From positions 5,642,001 to 5,706,000 of the forward strand of contig NZ_AP023362.1 of the NCBI RefSeq assembly GCF_018326285.1: a stretch of 64,000 nucleotides of DNA, in the 5' to 3' direction. Positions 30,982 to 40,287 of the stretch are shown here, piece after piece. This stretch comes from Mycolicibacterium sp. TY81 (lineage in GTDB: Bacteria; Actinomycetota; Actinomycetes; Mycobacteriales; Mycobacteriaceae). The position numbers were made by a program, and so were the translations under genes. Each line of letters begins with the position of its first letter. Positions within the stretch are counted from its first letter, which is position 1. The notes under the pieces are model-generated. The model worked only from the letters and a program-made list of their open reading frames with translations. It did not search any database and was not told the DNA's origin.

Positions 30982-32091
30982 TCAGCCCTGGTCGAACAGG
31001 ATGACCTGACGAATGGCCTGCCCGTCGGCCAGCCGATCCATCGCCTCGTTGATCTGATCGAGCCGAATCCGCGCGGAAATGAGCTTCTCCACCGGCAGCT
31101 TCCCGTCGCGCCACAGTTGCGCGTACCTGGGGATGTCGCGGGCCGGGACCGACGAGCCCAGATAGCTGCCGACGACCATCCTGGCCTCGGCGGTGACCGT
31201 CAGCGGTGAGATGGCGGCCAGTGCGGCCGCGGCCGGCAGGCCCACCGTGATGGTGTTGCCGCCCGGCAGCGTCGCGCCGAAGGCCGTCTCGAAGGCGCGG
31301 GGATGCCCGGCACACTCGATGACGTGCCGGGCCTTGATGCCGAGTTCAGCGGCCTGACCTGCGGTATAGGTCTCGGTCGCGCCCAGCGCGGCTGCCTGGC
31401 CGAGCTTGTCCGCGGCGGTGTCGACCGCGATGACCCGCGCGACCTGCAGCGCCCGCGCGGTGATGACGGCCGCCATGCCGACGCCGCCGAGGCCGACCAC
31501 CATCAGGCTGTCGGTCGGCGCGGGCCTGGCGACGTTGAGTACCGCACCACCGCCGGTCAGCACGGCGCAGCCGAGCATCGCGGCGACGTCGGGCGGGACA
31601 TCGGATCCGACGGGCACGACGGAGGCCCGGTCGACGACGGCGTGGGTGGCGAAACCGGAGACGCCGAGGTGGTGGTGCACGGGCCGGCCGGCCGCACTCA
31701 GGCGCCGGCCGGCCAGCAGCGTGCCGGCGGAGTTCGCCGCGGATCCGGTCGGGCACGGCAGGCGGCCGCCTTCGGCGCAGTCGGGGCACTCGCCGCAGCG
31801 GGGCAGGAACGACATCACGACGCGCTGCCCGGGGCGGATGTCGCCGACGGCGTCACCGGTGGCGACGACGACACCGGCTGCCTCGTGCCCCAGCAGCATC
31901 GGCAGCGGGCGGGGCCGGTTGCCGTCGACGACGCTCAGGTCCGAGTGGCATACGCCGGCCGCCTCGATCCGGACCAGCAGCTCGGTCGGGCCGGGATCCG
32001 CCAGCTCCAGCTCGCCGACCGTGATCGGCCGCGACTGTGCGTACGGCCGGGCCCGCCCGGCCTCCTCGAGGACTGCACCGGTGATCTTCAT
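30982..32091 (-). CDS. Zinc-dependent medium-chain alcohol dehydrogenase
   Basis: A 369-residue MDR dehydrogenase. Catalytic zinc ligands are Cys in GVCHSDL and the GHEAAG His/Glu pair; the structural-zinc loop CGECPDCAEGGRLPC carries four cysteines. The NAD(P) Rossmann motif is GLGGVGMAAV. Last gene of a four-gene operon: its start overlaps the aminotransferase stop by ATGA. It presumably oxidises an alcohol or reduces an aldehyde made by the other enzymes; the substrate is not known. Confidence 0.9.
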   Translation of the reverse strand: MKITGAVLEEAGRARPYAQSRPITVGELELADPGPTELLVRIEAAGVCHSDLSVVDGNRPRPLPMLLGHEAAGVVVATGDAVGDIRPGQRVVMSFLPRCGECPDCAEGGRLPCPTGSAANSAGTLLAGRRLSAAGRPVHHHLGVSGFATHAVVDRASVVPVGSDVPPDVAAMLGCAVLTGGGAVLNVARPAPTDSLMVVGLGGVGMAAVITARALQVARVIAVDTAADKLGQAAALGATETYTAGQAAELGIKARHVIECAGHPRAFETAFGATLPGGNTITVGLPAAAALAAISPLTVTAEARMVVGSYLGSSVPARDIPRYAQLWRDGKLPVEKLISARIRLDQINEAMDRLADGQAIRQVILFDQG

Positions 32092-33305
32092 CGGCGGGCC
32101 AATGCCGCGAAGGCGTCGTCGGTGCGGTCGAGCGCGTCGTGGATGTCCGTCGCCGTGTGGGCCGCGCTGAGGAACCAGTTGTGGTACGGGTGCAGGTAGA
32201 CGCCGCGGGCACCGGCCTCGTCGCACCACAGCCGGGTCTGGCTGAAGTCGTCGTCACCGGCGAACCGCAGCAGTGGCATCTGCACCGGCCCCGTCTGCAC
32301 GACCTCGAAGCCGTGCGCGCGGGCCTGGGCCGCCAGCCCTTCGCGCAGGCGCTGACCGGAGTCGGACATGCGCTGCATCGCGTCGGTGTCGCGCAGTTCC
32401 CGGATGGTCGCCAGCGCGGCCGCCATCGACACCGCGGAGTACCAGAACGACCCCGTGGCGTAGATGCTGCCAGCCGCTTCTCTCATCGCTTCGGTGCCCG
32501 TCACTGCCGCCAGCGCGTAGCCGTTGGCGATGGCCTTGGACCACGCCGACAGATCGGGACGCACGCCCAGCGGCTCCCAGCTACCGGCGAGGTCCAGCCG
32601 GAAGCCGCAGCGGACGTCGTCGAGGACCAGCGCCGCGCCGGTGCGGTCGCACAGTTCGCGTAACCCCTTGGCGAACAACGGATCGGCCAGTTCCTGATCG
32701 CGGTACACGTCGTGCCGGAACGGGCAGACGATGACGGCGGCCAGATCGCCGCCGGCGCGGTCGACAGCGGCGCGAAGGGAATCGAGGTCGTTGTACTCGA
32801 AGTAGTCGAGATGCGCCCGGTCCTCACGCGTCACCCCTGCCGTCACGGGGGTGCACCACGGCACCGCACCGTGATACGCCCCGTGAGCGATGAGCACCTT
32901 GCGCCGCCCGGTGGCCGCGCGCGCGATCGTCACACACGCGGTGGTGGCGTCGGTGCCGTTCTTGGCCAGCATCGCCCAGTCGGCGTGGGCCACGGTGTCG
33001 ACGAGCAGTTCGGCCAGTTCCACCATCACCGGAGCCGCGCCGTTGAGGCAGTCGCCCTTGGCGATCTGCTCCGAAACCGCTTGTTGTACAGCTGGATTGC
33101 GATGGCCGAGCACCACGGGGCCCCAGCCGCACATGAAATCCAGGTACGTGTTGCCGTCGGTGTCGGTGATGCGGCAGCCCTCGCCGGTGGCCATGTACTG
33201 CGGCAGCGTGGCCGAGAACGACCGCACATTCATGTGTCCGTACATGCCGCCGGGGACGACGAGCCGGGCTCGTTTGGTCAGGGCCGTGTCGTTGTGGTCG
33301 ATCAT
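32088..33305 (-). CDS. Class-III PLP-dependent aminotransferase (GSA-aminomutase-like)
   Basis: A 405-residue fold-type-I aminotransferase. Landmarks are GHRNPAVQQAVSEQI at the N-terminus, the cofactor-binding block VLDDVRCGFRLD with the Asp that holds the pyridine nitrogen, and SAWSKAIANGYALAA with the Schiff-base Lys. The closest pattern is that of glutamate-1-semialdehyde aminotransferases and omega-amino aminotransferases. Operon order is transketolase N half, transketolase C half, this gene, dehydrogenase, each overlapping by 4 bp. Together they could make or break an amino-ketose or amino alcohol. Confidence 0.88.
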   Translation of the reverse strand: MIDHNDTALTKRARLVVPGGMYGHMNVRSFSATLPQYMATGEGCRITDTDGNTYLDFMCGWGPVVLGHRNPAVQQAVSEQIAKGDCLNGAAPVMVELAELLVDTVAHADWAMLAKNGTDATTACVTIARAATGRRKVLIAHGAYHGAVPWCTPVTAGVTREDRAHLDYFEYNDLDSLRAAVDRAGGDLAAVIVCPFRHDVYRDQELADPLFAKGLRELCDRTGAALVLDDVRCGFRLDLAGSWEPLGVRPDLSAWSKAIANGYALAAVTGTEAMREAAGSIYATGSFWYSAVSMAAALATIRELRDTDAMQRMSDSGQRLREGLAAQARAHGFEVVQTGPVQMPLLRFAGDDDFSQTRLWCDEAGARGVYLHPYHNWFLSAAHTATDIHDALDRTDDAFAALARR

Positions 33306-34318
33306 CGCAACAGCTCCCGGGCCACCGCCGCGACACCGGGTGCGTCCAGCCGGTACTTGGCATACAGCGCCGCCGGGGGACCGACGGGGATGTACTCGTC
33401 GGGCACACCGTGTTTGGCGAACGGCACGGTGGGCGCGCCGTTCAGGAACAGCGCTTCGGCGACCGCCGACCCCAGGCCATTGGTGACGTTGTGTTCCTCG
33501 ACGGTGAGGATGGCGCCGGTCTCGTGCGCGGCGGCGAGTACCTCGTCGATGTCGAGCGGCGCGACGGTGTGCATGTCGACGACGCGGGTCCTGATGCCTT
33601 CGTCCGCCAGGATCGCCGCGGCCTCCAGGGCCGGGTGGACCTCGCTGCCGGTGGCGATGATGGTCAGGTTGTGGCCGTCGCACAGCCGGATGGCCTTGCC
33701 GAAGGTGAGCTCGGGCACCGTCTGATAGACCTCGGGGTCGCGGCCGCGGCCCAGCCGGATGTACATCGCGCCCGGGTGGTCGACGGACGCCCGCAGGATC
33801 GCGCGCAGGTGGTTGGCGTCGGTCGCGCAGACGACGGTCAGTTCGGCGAAAGTGCGCAGTACGCCAAGGTCTTCCAGCGCGTGGTGGCTGGTGCCGTAGA
33901 ACCCCATCGACATGCCGGAGTGGTGTCCGACGATCCGCACGGGCATCCGCGGGTACGCGCAGTCGGTGCGGATCTGCTCGGCGCACAGCAGTGCCGAGAA
34001 CGACGCGAACGTCGCGGCGAACGGCACGTAGCCGCACGACGCCATACCGGCCGCGGACGTGATCATGCCCTTCTCGGCGATGCCCATGTTGAAGAACCGG
34101 TTCGGGTGGCGCGCCGAGAAATCGGTGGCCCGGTTGGCGCTCGCCAGATCGGCCGTCAGCACGACGACGCGCGGATCGTGGTCGGCCAGGTCGGCCAGTT
34201 CCTCACCGAACACGAACGCGGGAATCGAACTGACGTCGCTGCCGTCGAACGAGCGCTTGTCGCGCAGTTCGGTGGCGCCGCCGCCGAAAATCTCTGCCTG
34301 GTCCTGGGTTTCGGTCAT
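33302..34318 (-). CDS. Transketolase-like C-terminal subunit
   Basis: A 338-residue protein with the pyrimidine-binding and C-terminal domains of a transketolase/DXP-synthase-type enzyme. RFFNMGIAEKGMITSAAGMA contains the catalytic Glu that activates thiamine diphosphate, and HHSGMSMGFYGTSHHALED and MYIRLGRGRDPEVY are typical of split transketolases. The N-terminal half is encoded just upstream, with a 4-bp overlap. Split transketolases act on varied ketose or alpha-keto donors in specialised metabolism, so the reaction is uncertain. Confidence 0.9.
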   Translation of the reverse strand: MTETQDQAEIFGGGATELRDKRSFDGSDVSSIPAFVFGEELADLADHDPRVVVLTADLASANRATDFSARHPNRFFNMGIAEKGMITSAAGMASCGYVPFAATFASFSALLCAEQIRTDCAYPRMPVRIVGHHSGMSMGFYGTSHHALEDLGVLRTFAELTVVCATDANHLRAILRASVDHPGAMYIRLGRGRDPEVYQTVPELTFGKAIRLCDGHNLTIIATGSEVHPALEAAAILADEGIRTRVVDMHTVAPLDIDEVLAAAHETGAILTVEEHNVTNGLGSAVAEALFLNGAPTVPFAKHGVPDEYIPVGPPAALYAKYRLDAPGVAAVARELLR

Positions 34319-35190
34319 TTCGCTGCCTCCAGCGGACGCAGGCCGGCCTGCAGTTCCGCGATCACGTCGTCGTAGTCGGCGCCGACGAGGTTGCCGACGT
34401 GCCAATCGGGGTTGTATTCCATGAGCTGCACGCCGCGGCCCTTGACCGTGTCGGCAACGATGAGTTGTGGTGGGCCGTCGGGTTTGTCGGGCAGGGTGCC
34501 GAACAAATCCAGCAGCGCGGCGGGGTCATGCCCGTCGACGCGGTGGGTCTGCCAGCCGAAGGCGGCGAAGCGGTCTTCGATGGGCTCGACGCTCATCACG
34601 TCATCGGTGAAGCCGTCGATGCACAACTGGTTACGGTCGACGATCGCGACCAGCTTTCCGAGGCGGTAGTGCCCGGCGGCGTTGGCGGCCTCCCAGATCT
34701 GGCCCTCGTGCAACTCGCCGTCGCCCAACATGCAGAAGGTGCGGTACGGGCGGTCGCCGACCCGTCCGGCGAAGGCCATGCCGACGGAGATGGAGAGGCC
34801 GTGGCCGAGCGAGCCCGAACTGAAATCGATGCCCGGGATCTTCTTCATGTCCGGGTGATCGCCGAACGGGCTGCCCAGGCGCGTGTAGTCGTCGAGCGCC
34901 GACGGCGGGAAGAAGCCGACATCGGCCAGCACCGGGTACAGGCCGATGGCGGCGTGGCCCTTGCTCAGGACGAACCGGTCACGGTCGGCCCATTTCGGTT
35001 CTGCCGGGCGGTATTTCAGGACCGAGTAGTACAGGGCCGCGAACAGCTCGGCGGCCGAGAAGGACGACGTGTAGTGGCCGGCGCCGGCGATCCGGGACAG
35101 TCGCACGGTCTCGAGCCGGATGAACTTCGCCCGGTCGACGAGTTGCTCCAGTGCCGCCGCCCGGTCGGGCGTTCCCGTTGGTGGAATCAT
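34315..35190 (-). CDS. Transketolase-like N-terminal subunit
   Basis: A 291-residue thiamine-diphosphate-binding half. GAGHYTSSFSAAELFAALYY, FVLSKGHAAIGLYPVLAD, and the ThDP motif GDGELHEGQIWEAANAA followed by LVAIVDRNQLCIDG (GDG...N pattern) are clear. The ATG at 35190 has GGGAGCAG upstream and begins the four-gene operon. The interval to the divergent AsnC regulator is 281 bp and includes a motif repeated before the aldehyde dehydrogenase gene. Confidence 0.92.
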   Translation of the reverse strand: MIPPTGTPDRAAALEQLVDRAKFIRLETVRLSRIAGAGHYTSSFSAAELFAALYYSVLKYRPAEPKWADRDRFVLSKGHAAIGLYPVLADVGFFPPSALDDYTRLGSPFGDHPDMKKIPGIDFSSGSLGHGLSISVGMAFAGRVGDRPYRTFCMLGDGELHEGQIWEAANAAGHYRLGKLVAIVDRNQLCIDGFTDDVMSVEPIEDRFAAFGWQTHRVDGHDPAALLDLFGTLPDKPDGPPQLIVADTVKGRGVQLMEYNPDWHVGNLVGADYDDVIAELQAGLRPLEAAK

Positions 35191-35342
35191 CTGCTGCTCC
35201 CTTGCAGTGGGTGGTGCCGACCGGGGTGTGCCAAAGGCGATGTGGCGCAACGGGTATGGCGCTGATCGCAGTTCCGGCTGTGGTCGGCCTCACGCTATGG
35301 TGGGAGATCTTTCGAGGCTGGACGGGTACAACCGAATTTCGT

Positions 35343-35355
35343 TCGGAAACTCCGG
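35343..35355. promoter_or_regulatory. Candidate shared operator motif, copy 1
   Basis: TCGGAAACTCCGG lies in the divergent promoter region between the transketolase operon and the AsnC gene. A near-identical TCGAAACTTCCGG occurs at 36052-36064 before the aldehyde dehydrogenase gene. Both are in front of genes of the same accessory cluster, so both could be AsnC targets. Confidence 0.35.
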
Positions 35356-35471
35356 CGAACAAGACTCTTTTTTCGGCTGCGGCCCGTATTGTCCGAGATG
35401 CGCCGAAGGATGTGCTGCCCGAACTCGGGCGCGGACGCCGCGGCTTCAGGCTGTGGCACGAGGAGGTTCAG

Positions 35472-35996
35472 ATGCAGCGGTATGAGGACGACCGGGTCGG
35501 AGAGGTCAAGACCGACGAGATCGACGAGTTGTTGCTCTGGGAGCTGACCACCAACGGCCGGCGCACCAACAATGAGTTGGCCCGCAAGGCGGGAATCGCG
35601 CCGTCGACCTGCCATGCGCGGATCAAGCGGCTCGAGCAGCTCGGTGTCATCCGGTCGATCAACGCGTTCGTGGACTACGAGGCGCTCGGATTCCCGGTGC
35701 AGGCAATCGTTTTCGTGCGGCTGCCCGCGTCGGCGCGCGATCAGGTGAAGAGCTACGCCAGTCGGGTGATCCGGTTTCCCCAGGTGCTCAACGTGTTTCA
35801 CATGGGCGGGCCGGACGACTTCCTGATCCATGTGGCGTGCACGTCGACCAGTCAGCTGCGCGACTTCGTCGCGACCAAGCTCAGTTCCGGGCCCGTCGCG
35901 GCCACGACGACCAGCATCATGTTCGATCACTACATCGGCGTCCAGCACATGGAATACGTCAGCGGTTACGACGAGATGCGTCGGCCGATCCGGTAA
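35472..35996 (+). CDS. Lrp/AsnC-family transcriptional regulator
   Basis: A 174-residue regulator. The N-terminal helix-turn-helix is at about residues 14-62 (IDELLLWELTTNGRRTNNELARKAGIAPSTCHARIKRLEQ), followed by the ligand-binding RAM domain with VLNVFHMGGPDDFLIHVAC. The ATG at 35472 has GAGGAGG upstream. Lrp/AsnC proteins respond to amino acids or related metabolites, which fits the aminotransferase and amino-acid permease in the same cluster. It is divergent from the transketolase operon and upstream of the aldehyde dehydrogenase, so it probably controls both. Confidence 0.92.
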   Translation: MQRYEDDRVGEVKTDEIDELLLWELTTNGRRTNNELARKAGIAPSTCHARIKRLEQLGVIRSINAFVDYEALGFPVQAIVFVRLPASARDQVKSYASRVIRFPQVLNVFHMGGPDDFLIHVACTSTSQLRDFVATKLSSGPVAATTTSIMFDHYIGVQHMEYVSGYDEMRRPIR

Positions 35997-36039
35997 ATAC
36001 CGAAGAAATTTCGGCGGGCACCAGGTCTGGCCGGGCTTG

Positions 36040-36064
36040 TTTCGAAGAACATCGAAACTTCCGG
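36040..36064. promoter_or_regulatory. Candidate operator before aldehyde dehydrogenase
   Basis: TTTCGA-N6-TCGAAA (36040-36045 and 36052-36057) is a perfect inverted repeat overlapping TCGAAACTTCCGG, the motif shared with 35343-35355. It lies in the 171-bp gap between the AsnC stop and the aldehyde dehydrogenase start. Confidence 0.4.
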
Positions 36065-36167
36065 ACCACCTGGCGCACGATGTTCGGAATCCTCCCGGGG
36101 CCCGAAATGTGGTCTGCATCATAGGCAGCGTCTTGCCGCCACGGCCCGCCCCGAGAGGAATTCGACG

Positions 36168-37634
36168 ATGACCGCAGCAATGGAACTGCTCGCCAAGCAC
36201 CGGATGTCGATCGGTGGTCAGGAGCGCGACAGCGCCTCCGGTCAGGTCATCGAGATCCGCGACAAGTTCGACGGCCACCTCATCGGCACCGTGCCGGCCG
36301 GCACCGTCGCCGACGCGCAGGACGCCCTCGACGCAGCCGTGGCCGGTGTCGAAACCTGGTCGGCAACACCGGCGTTCCGTCGAGCCGCCATCCTCAAGAC
36401 CGCCGCTGCACAGATCCGCGCCGACCGCGCCCAACTGAGCGCGATGCTGTCGGCGGAGAACGGCAAGACCATCTCCGATGCCAGGGCGGAGATCGACACC
36501 ACCGCCCGCATCTTCGACGGCTTCGCCGAAGAATCCCTGCGGCTGTTCGGGCAGACCATCCCCCTCGACATCCAGGACGGGCTGCAATCGGACCTCATGC
36601 TCACAGTGCGTGAGCCGCTCGGCGTCATGGTGGGCATCGTCCCGTTCAACTTCCCGGCCGAGTTGTACGCGCACAAAGTGGGGGCCGCGCTCGCCGCGGG
36701 CAACCCCATGATCGTCAAGCCGCCGGAGGACGACCCGATCGTCACCGTCATGCTCACCGAGATCCTGCACCGGGCCGGAGTGCCCGGCGCCGCACTGCAA
36801 TTGGTCACCGGTTATGGCCACATCGTCGGCGCGCACCTGGCCGGCAGCCCCGACATCGCGGCGGTCACGTTCACCGGCAGCACCGCGGTAGGCGCCGTCA
36901 TCGCCGCCGCCGCGGGCCGCAACGTCGTTCGCGTCTTCCTCGAACTCAGTGGCAACGACGCCTTCATCGTCTGCGACGACGCCGACCTCGACACGGCCGT
37001 CGACCATGCCGTCGCGGGGCGCACCTACGCCAACGGACAGGTGTGCGTGGCCACCAAACGCATCATGGTCGTCCGGTCCCGCTATCAGGAGTTCGTGGAC
37101 CGCCTGCGTGAGCGGGTCGCGGCGCTGCGGGTCGGCGATCAGCGCTGCGAAACCACCGATGTCGGTCCGCTCATCAGCGTCGAGGCAGCGCGGACCGTCG
37201 AACGGCAGATCCACGAAGCCGTCGAGCAGGGCGCGCGGGTGCTGGTCGGTGGCACCCGGCGCGGTCCCTTCATCGACCCCACGCTGCTGGAGATCGACAC
37301 CCGCGTCGGCATCGCCACCGACGAAGAAATCTTCGGGCCCGTCTTCTCGGTGCTCGCCGTCGACAACCTCGACGAGGCCATCGAACTCGCCAACGCCTCC
37401 CAATTCGGGCTCAATGCAGCGGTTTTCACCAACGACGTCACACAGGCCATCCGCGCCGGCCGGCGCATCAAGGCCGGCATCGTCTCGGTGAACGGCGGCA
37501 ACACCTACCGGCCCGACGTGGCCGCGTTCGGCGGCTACAAGAAGAGCGGCCTGGGGCGTGAAGGGATCGCCTACACGCTCGACGAATTCACCCAGGTCAA
37601 GAGCATCGTGCTGCGGGGCGTGCTCGCCGACTGA
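36168..37634 (+). CDS. NAD(P)-dependent aldehyde dehydrogenase
   Basis: A 488-residue ALDH-superfamily enzyme. The catalytic Cys is residue 293 in NGQVCVATKR, and the general-base Glu lies in FLELSGNDAFIV near 259. The cofactor loop FTGSTAVGAVIA and the C-terminal AFGGYKKSGLGREG, typical of succinate-semialdehyde and related aldehyde dehydrogenases, are present. It probably oxidises the aldehyde released by the aminotransferase or alcohol dehydrogenase of this cluster. The APC permease follows after 74 bp. Confidence 0.92.
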   Translation: MTAAMELLAKHRMSIGGQERDSASGQVIEIRDKFDGHLIGTVPAGTVADAQDALDAAVAGVETWSATPAFRRAAILKTAAAQIRADRAQLSAMLSAENGKTISDARAEIDTTARIFDGFAEESLRLFGQTIPLDIQDGLQSDLMLTVREPLGVMVGIVPFNFPAELYAHKVGAALAAGNPMIVKPPEDDPIVTVMLTEILHRAGVPGAALQLVTGYGHIVGAHLAGSPDIAAVTFTGSTAVGAVIAAAAGRNVVRVFLELSGNDAFIVCDDADLDTAVDHAVAGRTYANGQVCVATKRIMVVRSRYQEFVDRLRERVAALRVGDQRCETTDVGPLISVEAARTVERQIHEAVEQGARVLVGGTRRGPFIDPTLLEIDTRVGIATDEEIFGPVFSVLAVDNLDEAIELANASQFGLNAAVFTNDVTQAIRAGRRIKAGIVSVNGGNTYRPDVAAFGGYKKSGLGREGIAYTLDEFTQVKSIVLRGVLAD

Positions 37635-37708
37635 CCCCGCCCGCTCGCCCCGCCGTTCCTGGGTTCCCGGAATTCACCCCGACAGCGTCGTCAGAAAGCC
37701 GAAAATCA

Positions 37709-39184
37709 ATGATCAACACTCCACCATCCGACCCCGCGACGACGCTGGAAGCAGCGCCCGGGACACACACCATGCTGCAGCGCGGGCTGGGCGTCGGCTC
37801 CATCGTGTTCATGGTCGTCGCCGCGGCGGCCCCGCTGGCCGTCGTCACCGCCAGCGTCCCGATCATCATCTCGGTGAGCGGCAGCGCCGCCGCGCCGCAG
37901 TTCTTCCTGATCGCGATGGTGATCCTGGCGCTGTTCTCGGTCGGTTTCACCTCGATGAGCAAGTACGTGCCCAATGCCGGCGCGTTCTACTCGTACATCC
38001 AGCGCGGCCTGGGACGGCACGTCGGGGTGGGCGCGGCGGCACTCGCGCTGGGGTCTTACGGGGTGATGCTCATCGGGCTGTACACCTACCTCGGCGTGGC
38101 CACGTCGAAGCTGTTGACCGCGGTGCACATCGGAATTCCGTGGTGGGCCAGTGCGATTGGCTGGGTCTGCCTGGTCGGGGTGCTGGGCTACCGCGACATC
38201 GAGCTGAGCTCCAAGGTGCTGGGGGTACTGCTGATCGCCGAGACGCTGGCCGTCGTGCTCGTCGACATCGGTGTCATCTGTGCAGGCGGAGCCGGCTGGT
38301 CCGGCGGCGAGGGCGGCCTGAGCCTCGTACCGCTGTCACCGTCCGAATTCGCCATCGGCGCACCGAGTCTAGGCCTGATGTTCGCGTTCTTCTGCTTCAT
38401 CGGATTCGAGGCCACCGCGGTGTTCCGCAACGAAGCCAAAGACCCCGACCGCACCATTCCGCGGGCGACCTACACCGCCGTGGTCTTCATCGGACTGTTC
38501 TACGCGCTGGCGGCATGGGCGGTTGTCGAGGGCCTGGGTGTGGATCGGGCCGTCGATTCCGCCAAGGCCGAGCCCGAGAACGTCGTGCAGAATCTGGCGA
38601 GCACCTACATCTCACCGATCCTCACCGACGTCATCCAGGTGCTGCTGGTGACCAGCTTCTTCGCCTGCGTGCTGTCGTTCCACAACGTCATCACCCGCTA
38701 CCAGTTCACGTTGGCGACCAAGGGGCTGCTGCCCGCGTCGCTCGCCGAGGTCGACGAGCGGCACCGCACGCCGTCCCGGTCGTCGCTGGTGTTCACGGTG
38801 ATCTCGCTGGCCGCCATGGTGGCTGTCGGGGTGATCGGCTGGGACCCGATCACGCAGACCTACATGTGGTTCTCGGGCGCATCCACGCTGGGCCTCATCG
38901 CCCTCATGGCGATGACGAGCCTGGCCGTCATCGTCTTCTTCCGGACACAGGAGCACGGTGCGAGCGTGTGGCACACCGTGATCGCGCCCGGCCTGTCGTT
39001 CCTCGGGCTCACCGCGATCCTGCTGCTGGTGATCAAGAACTTCGCGCTCCTGGTCGGCAGCACCACCACTGCGGTGGTGCTCGGTGGGCTCATCGCCGCG
39101 ATCTTCGCCGCGGGCGTGGCCGTCGCCGAGCGGGTTCGGTGCCGTCGTCCCGACCGCTACCGGGCGCTGGTGCAGGACAACTAG
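37709..39184 (+). CDS. APC-superfamily amino acid permease
   Basis: A 491-residue transporter with about twelve hydrophobic segments. The N-terminal block LGVGSIVFMVVAAAAPLAVV and FCFIGFEATAVFRNEAKDPDRTIPRA (segment 6 region) are typical of the APC family. It is the likely importer of the amine or amino acid used by the accessory cluster. Its stop overlaps the stop of the convergent ygfZ gene (AACTAG read from both strands). Confidence 0.93.
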   Translation: MINTPPSDPATTLEAAPGTHTMLQRGLGVGSIVFMVVAAAAPLAVVTASVPIIISVSGSAAAPQFFLIAMVILALFSVGFTSMSKYVPNAGAFYSYIQRGLGRHVGVGAAALALGSYGVMLIGLYTYLGVATSKLLTAVHIGIPWWASAIGWVCLVGVLGYRDIELSSKVLGVLLIAETLAVVLVDIGVICAGGAGWSGGEGGLSLVPLSPSEFAIGAPSLGLMFAFFCFIGFEATAVFRNEAKDPDRTIPRATYTAVVFIGLFYALAAWAVVEGLGVDRAVDSAKAEPENVVQNLASTYISPILTDVIQVLLVTSFFACVLSFHNVITRYQFTLATKGLLPASLAEVDERHRTPSRSSLVFTVISLAAMVAVGVIGWDPITQTYMWFSGASTLGLIALMAMTSLAVIVFFRTQEHGASVWHTVIAPGLSFLGLTAILLLVIKNFALLVGSTTTAVVLGGLIAAIFAAGVAVAERVRCRRPDRYRALVQDN

Positions 39185-40248
39185 TTCCGGGCGCCGCCGC
39201 GCAACCGGTCCACCGCGGCCCGGCCTGCGCCGGCAGACGTGTCGGCCTCCGGCAGCGAGTCCGCGTCGATCGCGGCGGGCACCTCGGCGTCACCGCCGGT
39301 GGTCAGCTCGGTGTCGGCGGGCACGCCGCGCTTGAGCAGCGCCAGCGCGATGGGGCCGAGGTCCACATGCTCGGCGACGGTCCCGACGCGGCCGATCGCC
39401 CGGCCGCCGGCGAGTACCGGATCACCCGTCGCGGGGCGGTCGTCGCCGCCGTCCAGATGCAGCAGGACCAGCATGCGGGGCGGCTTGCCCAGGTTGTGGA
39501 CCCGCGCGACGGTCTCCTGGCCGCGGTAGCAACCCTTGTCCAGATGTACGGCGCCGACGCCCGGGCCGCCGATCCAGCCGACCTCGTGCGGGATGGTGCG
39601 CTCATCGGTGTCGACGCCCAGTCGCGGCCGCAGCGCCGCTACGCGCAGGGCCTCGTAGGCCCACAGCCCGGCGGGCCGGACACCCGCGTCGAGCAGCCGC
39701 TGTCGCCATGTCGCGGCGTCGGCCCGCGGGACCACCAGCTCGATCTCGTCGGGGCCCACTCGGCGGACGAAACCGCCCTGGGGCAGCGGCGCGGCGGTCC
39801 AGGCGGCGTCCGGGGTCGGCAGGTCCAACTGGTTGACGGCGGGCCCGAGCAGCGACAGCACCGCGAGGTCAGCGGGGTTCACTTCGACCTTCGACCAGAA
39901 CACCATCTTGCGCAGGAAGTCGGCGAGCGGCTGCCCGCGCCACGACTCGGTGTCCAGCGTGGTGACGCCGCCGAGTTCGGTCTGCAGCCAGTGGTCCTCG
40001 ACCCGGCCCTGGCCGTCCAGACTCAGGTTCTGGACGACGGACCCCTCCGGAAGGGCGCTGACGTGCTGGCTCGAGATGGTGTGCAGCCAGCTCTGGCGAT
40101 CGTCGCCGGTGAGCTCGATGGTCGCGCGGTGGCCGCGGTCGACGACGACGGCCTCGGTGGCGGCGGCACGCTGCTCCCCGAGCGGGTCGCCATAGTGCCA
40201 GACGGCGCCGGCGTCGGGTCCGGATTCGGGGGCGGGAACTGCGCTCAT
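39181..40248 (-). CDS. YgfZ/GcvT-like folate-binding protein
   Basis: A 355-residue protein of the YgfZ family, which uses folate and aids assembly or repair of Fe-S clusters. The signature KGCYRGQE with its conserved Cys is present near residue 255, and the N-terminal half has the GcvT-like fold (VVVDRGHRATIELTGDDRQSWLHTI). It is back to back with the ADC-lyase-like gene, 39 bp apart, the arrangement of Rv0811c/Rv0812. Confidence 0.9.
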   Translation of the reverse strand: MSAVPAPESGPDAGAVWHYGDPLGEQRAAATEAVVVDRGHRATIELTGDDRQSWLHTISSQHVSALPEGSVVQNLSLDGQGRVEDHWLQTELGGVTTLDTESWRGQPLADFLRKMVFWSKVEVNPADLAVLSLLGPAVNQLDLPTPDAAWTAAPLPQGGFVRRVGPDEIELVVPRADAATWRQRLLDAGVRPAGLWAYEALRVAALRPRLGVDTDERTIPHEVGWIGGPGVGAVHLDKGCYRGQETVARVHNLGKPPRMLVLLHLDGGDDRPATGDPVLAGGRAIGRVGTVAEHVDLGPIALALLKRGVPADTELTTGGDAEVPAAIDADSLPEADTSAGAGRAAVDRLRGGARN

Positions 40249-40287
40249 GCTTCGAGCGTAGTTGGCGTCCCGACTAGCCTTCTGGCC

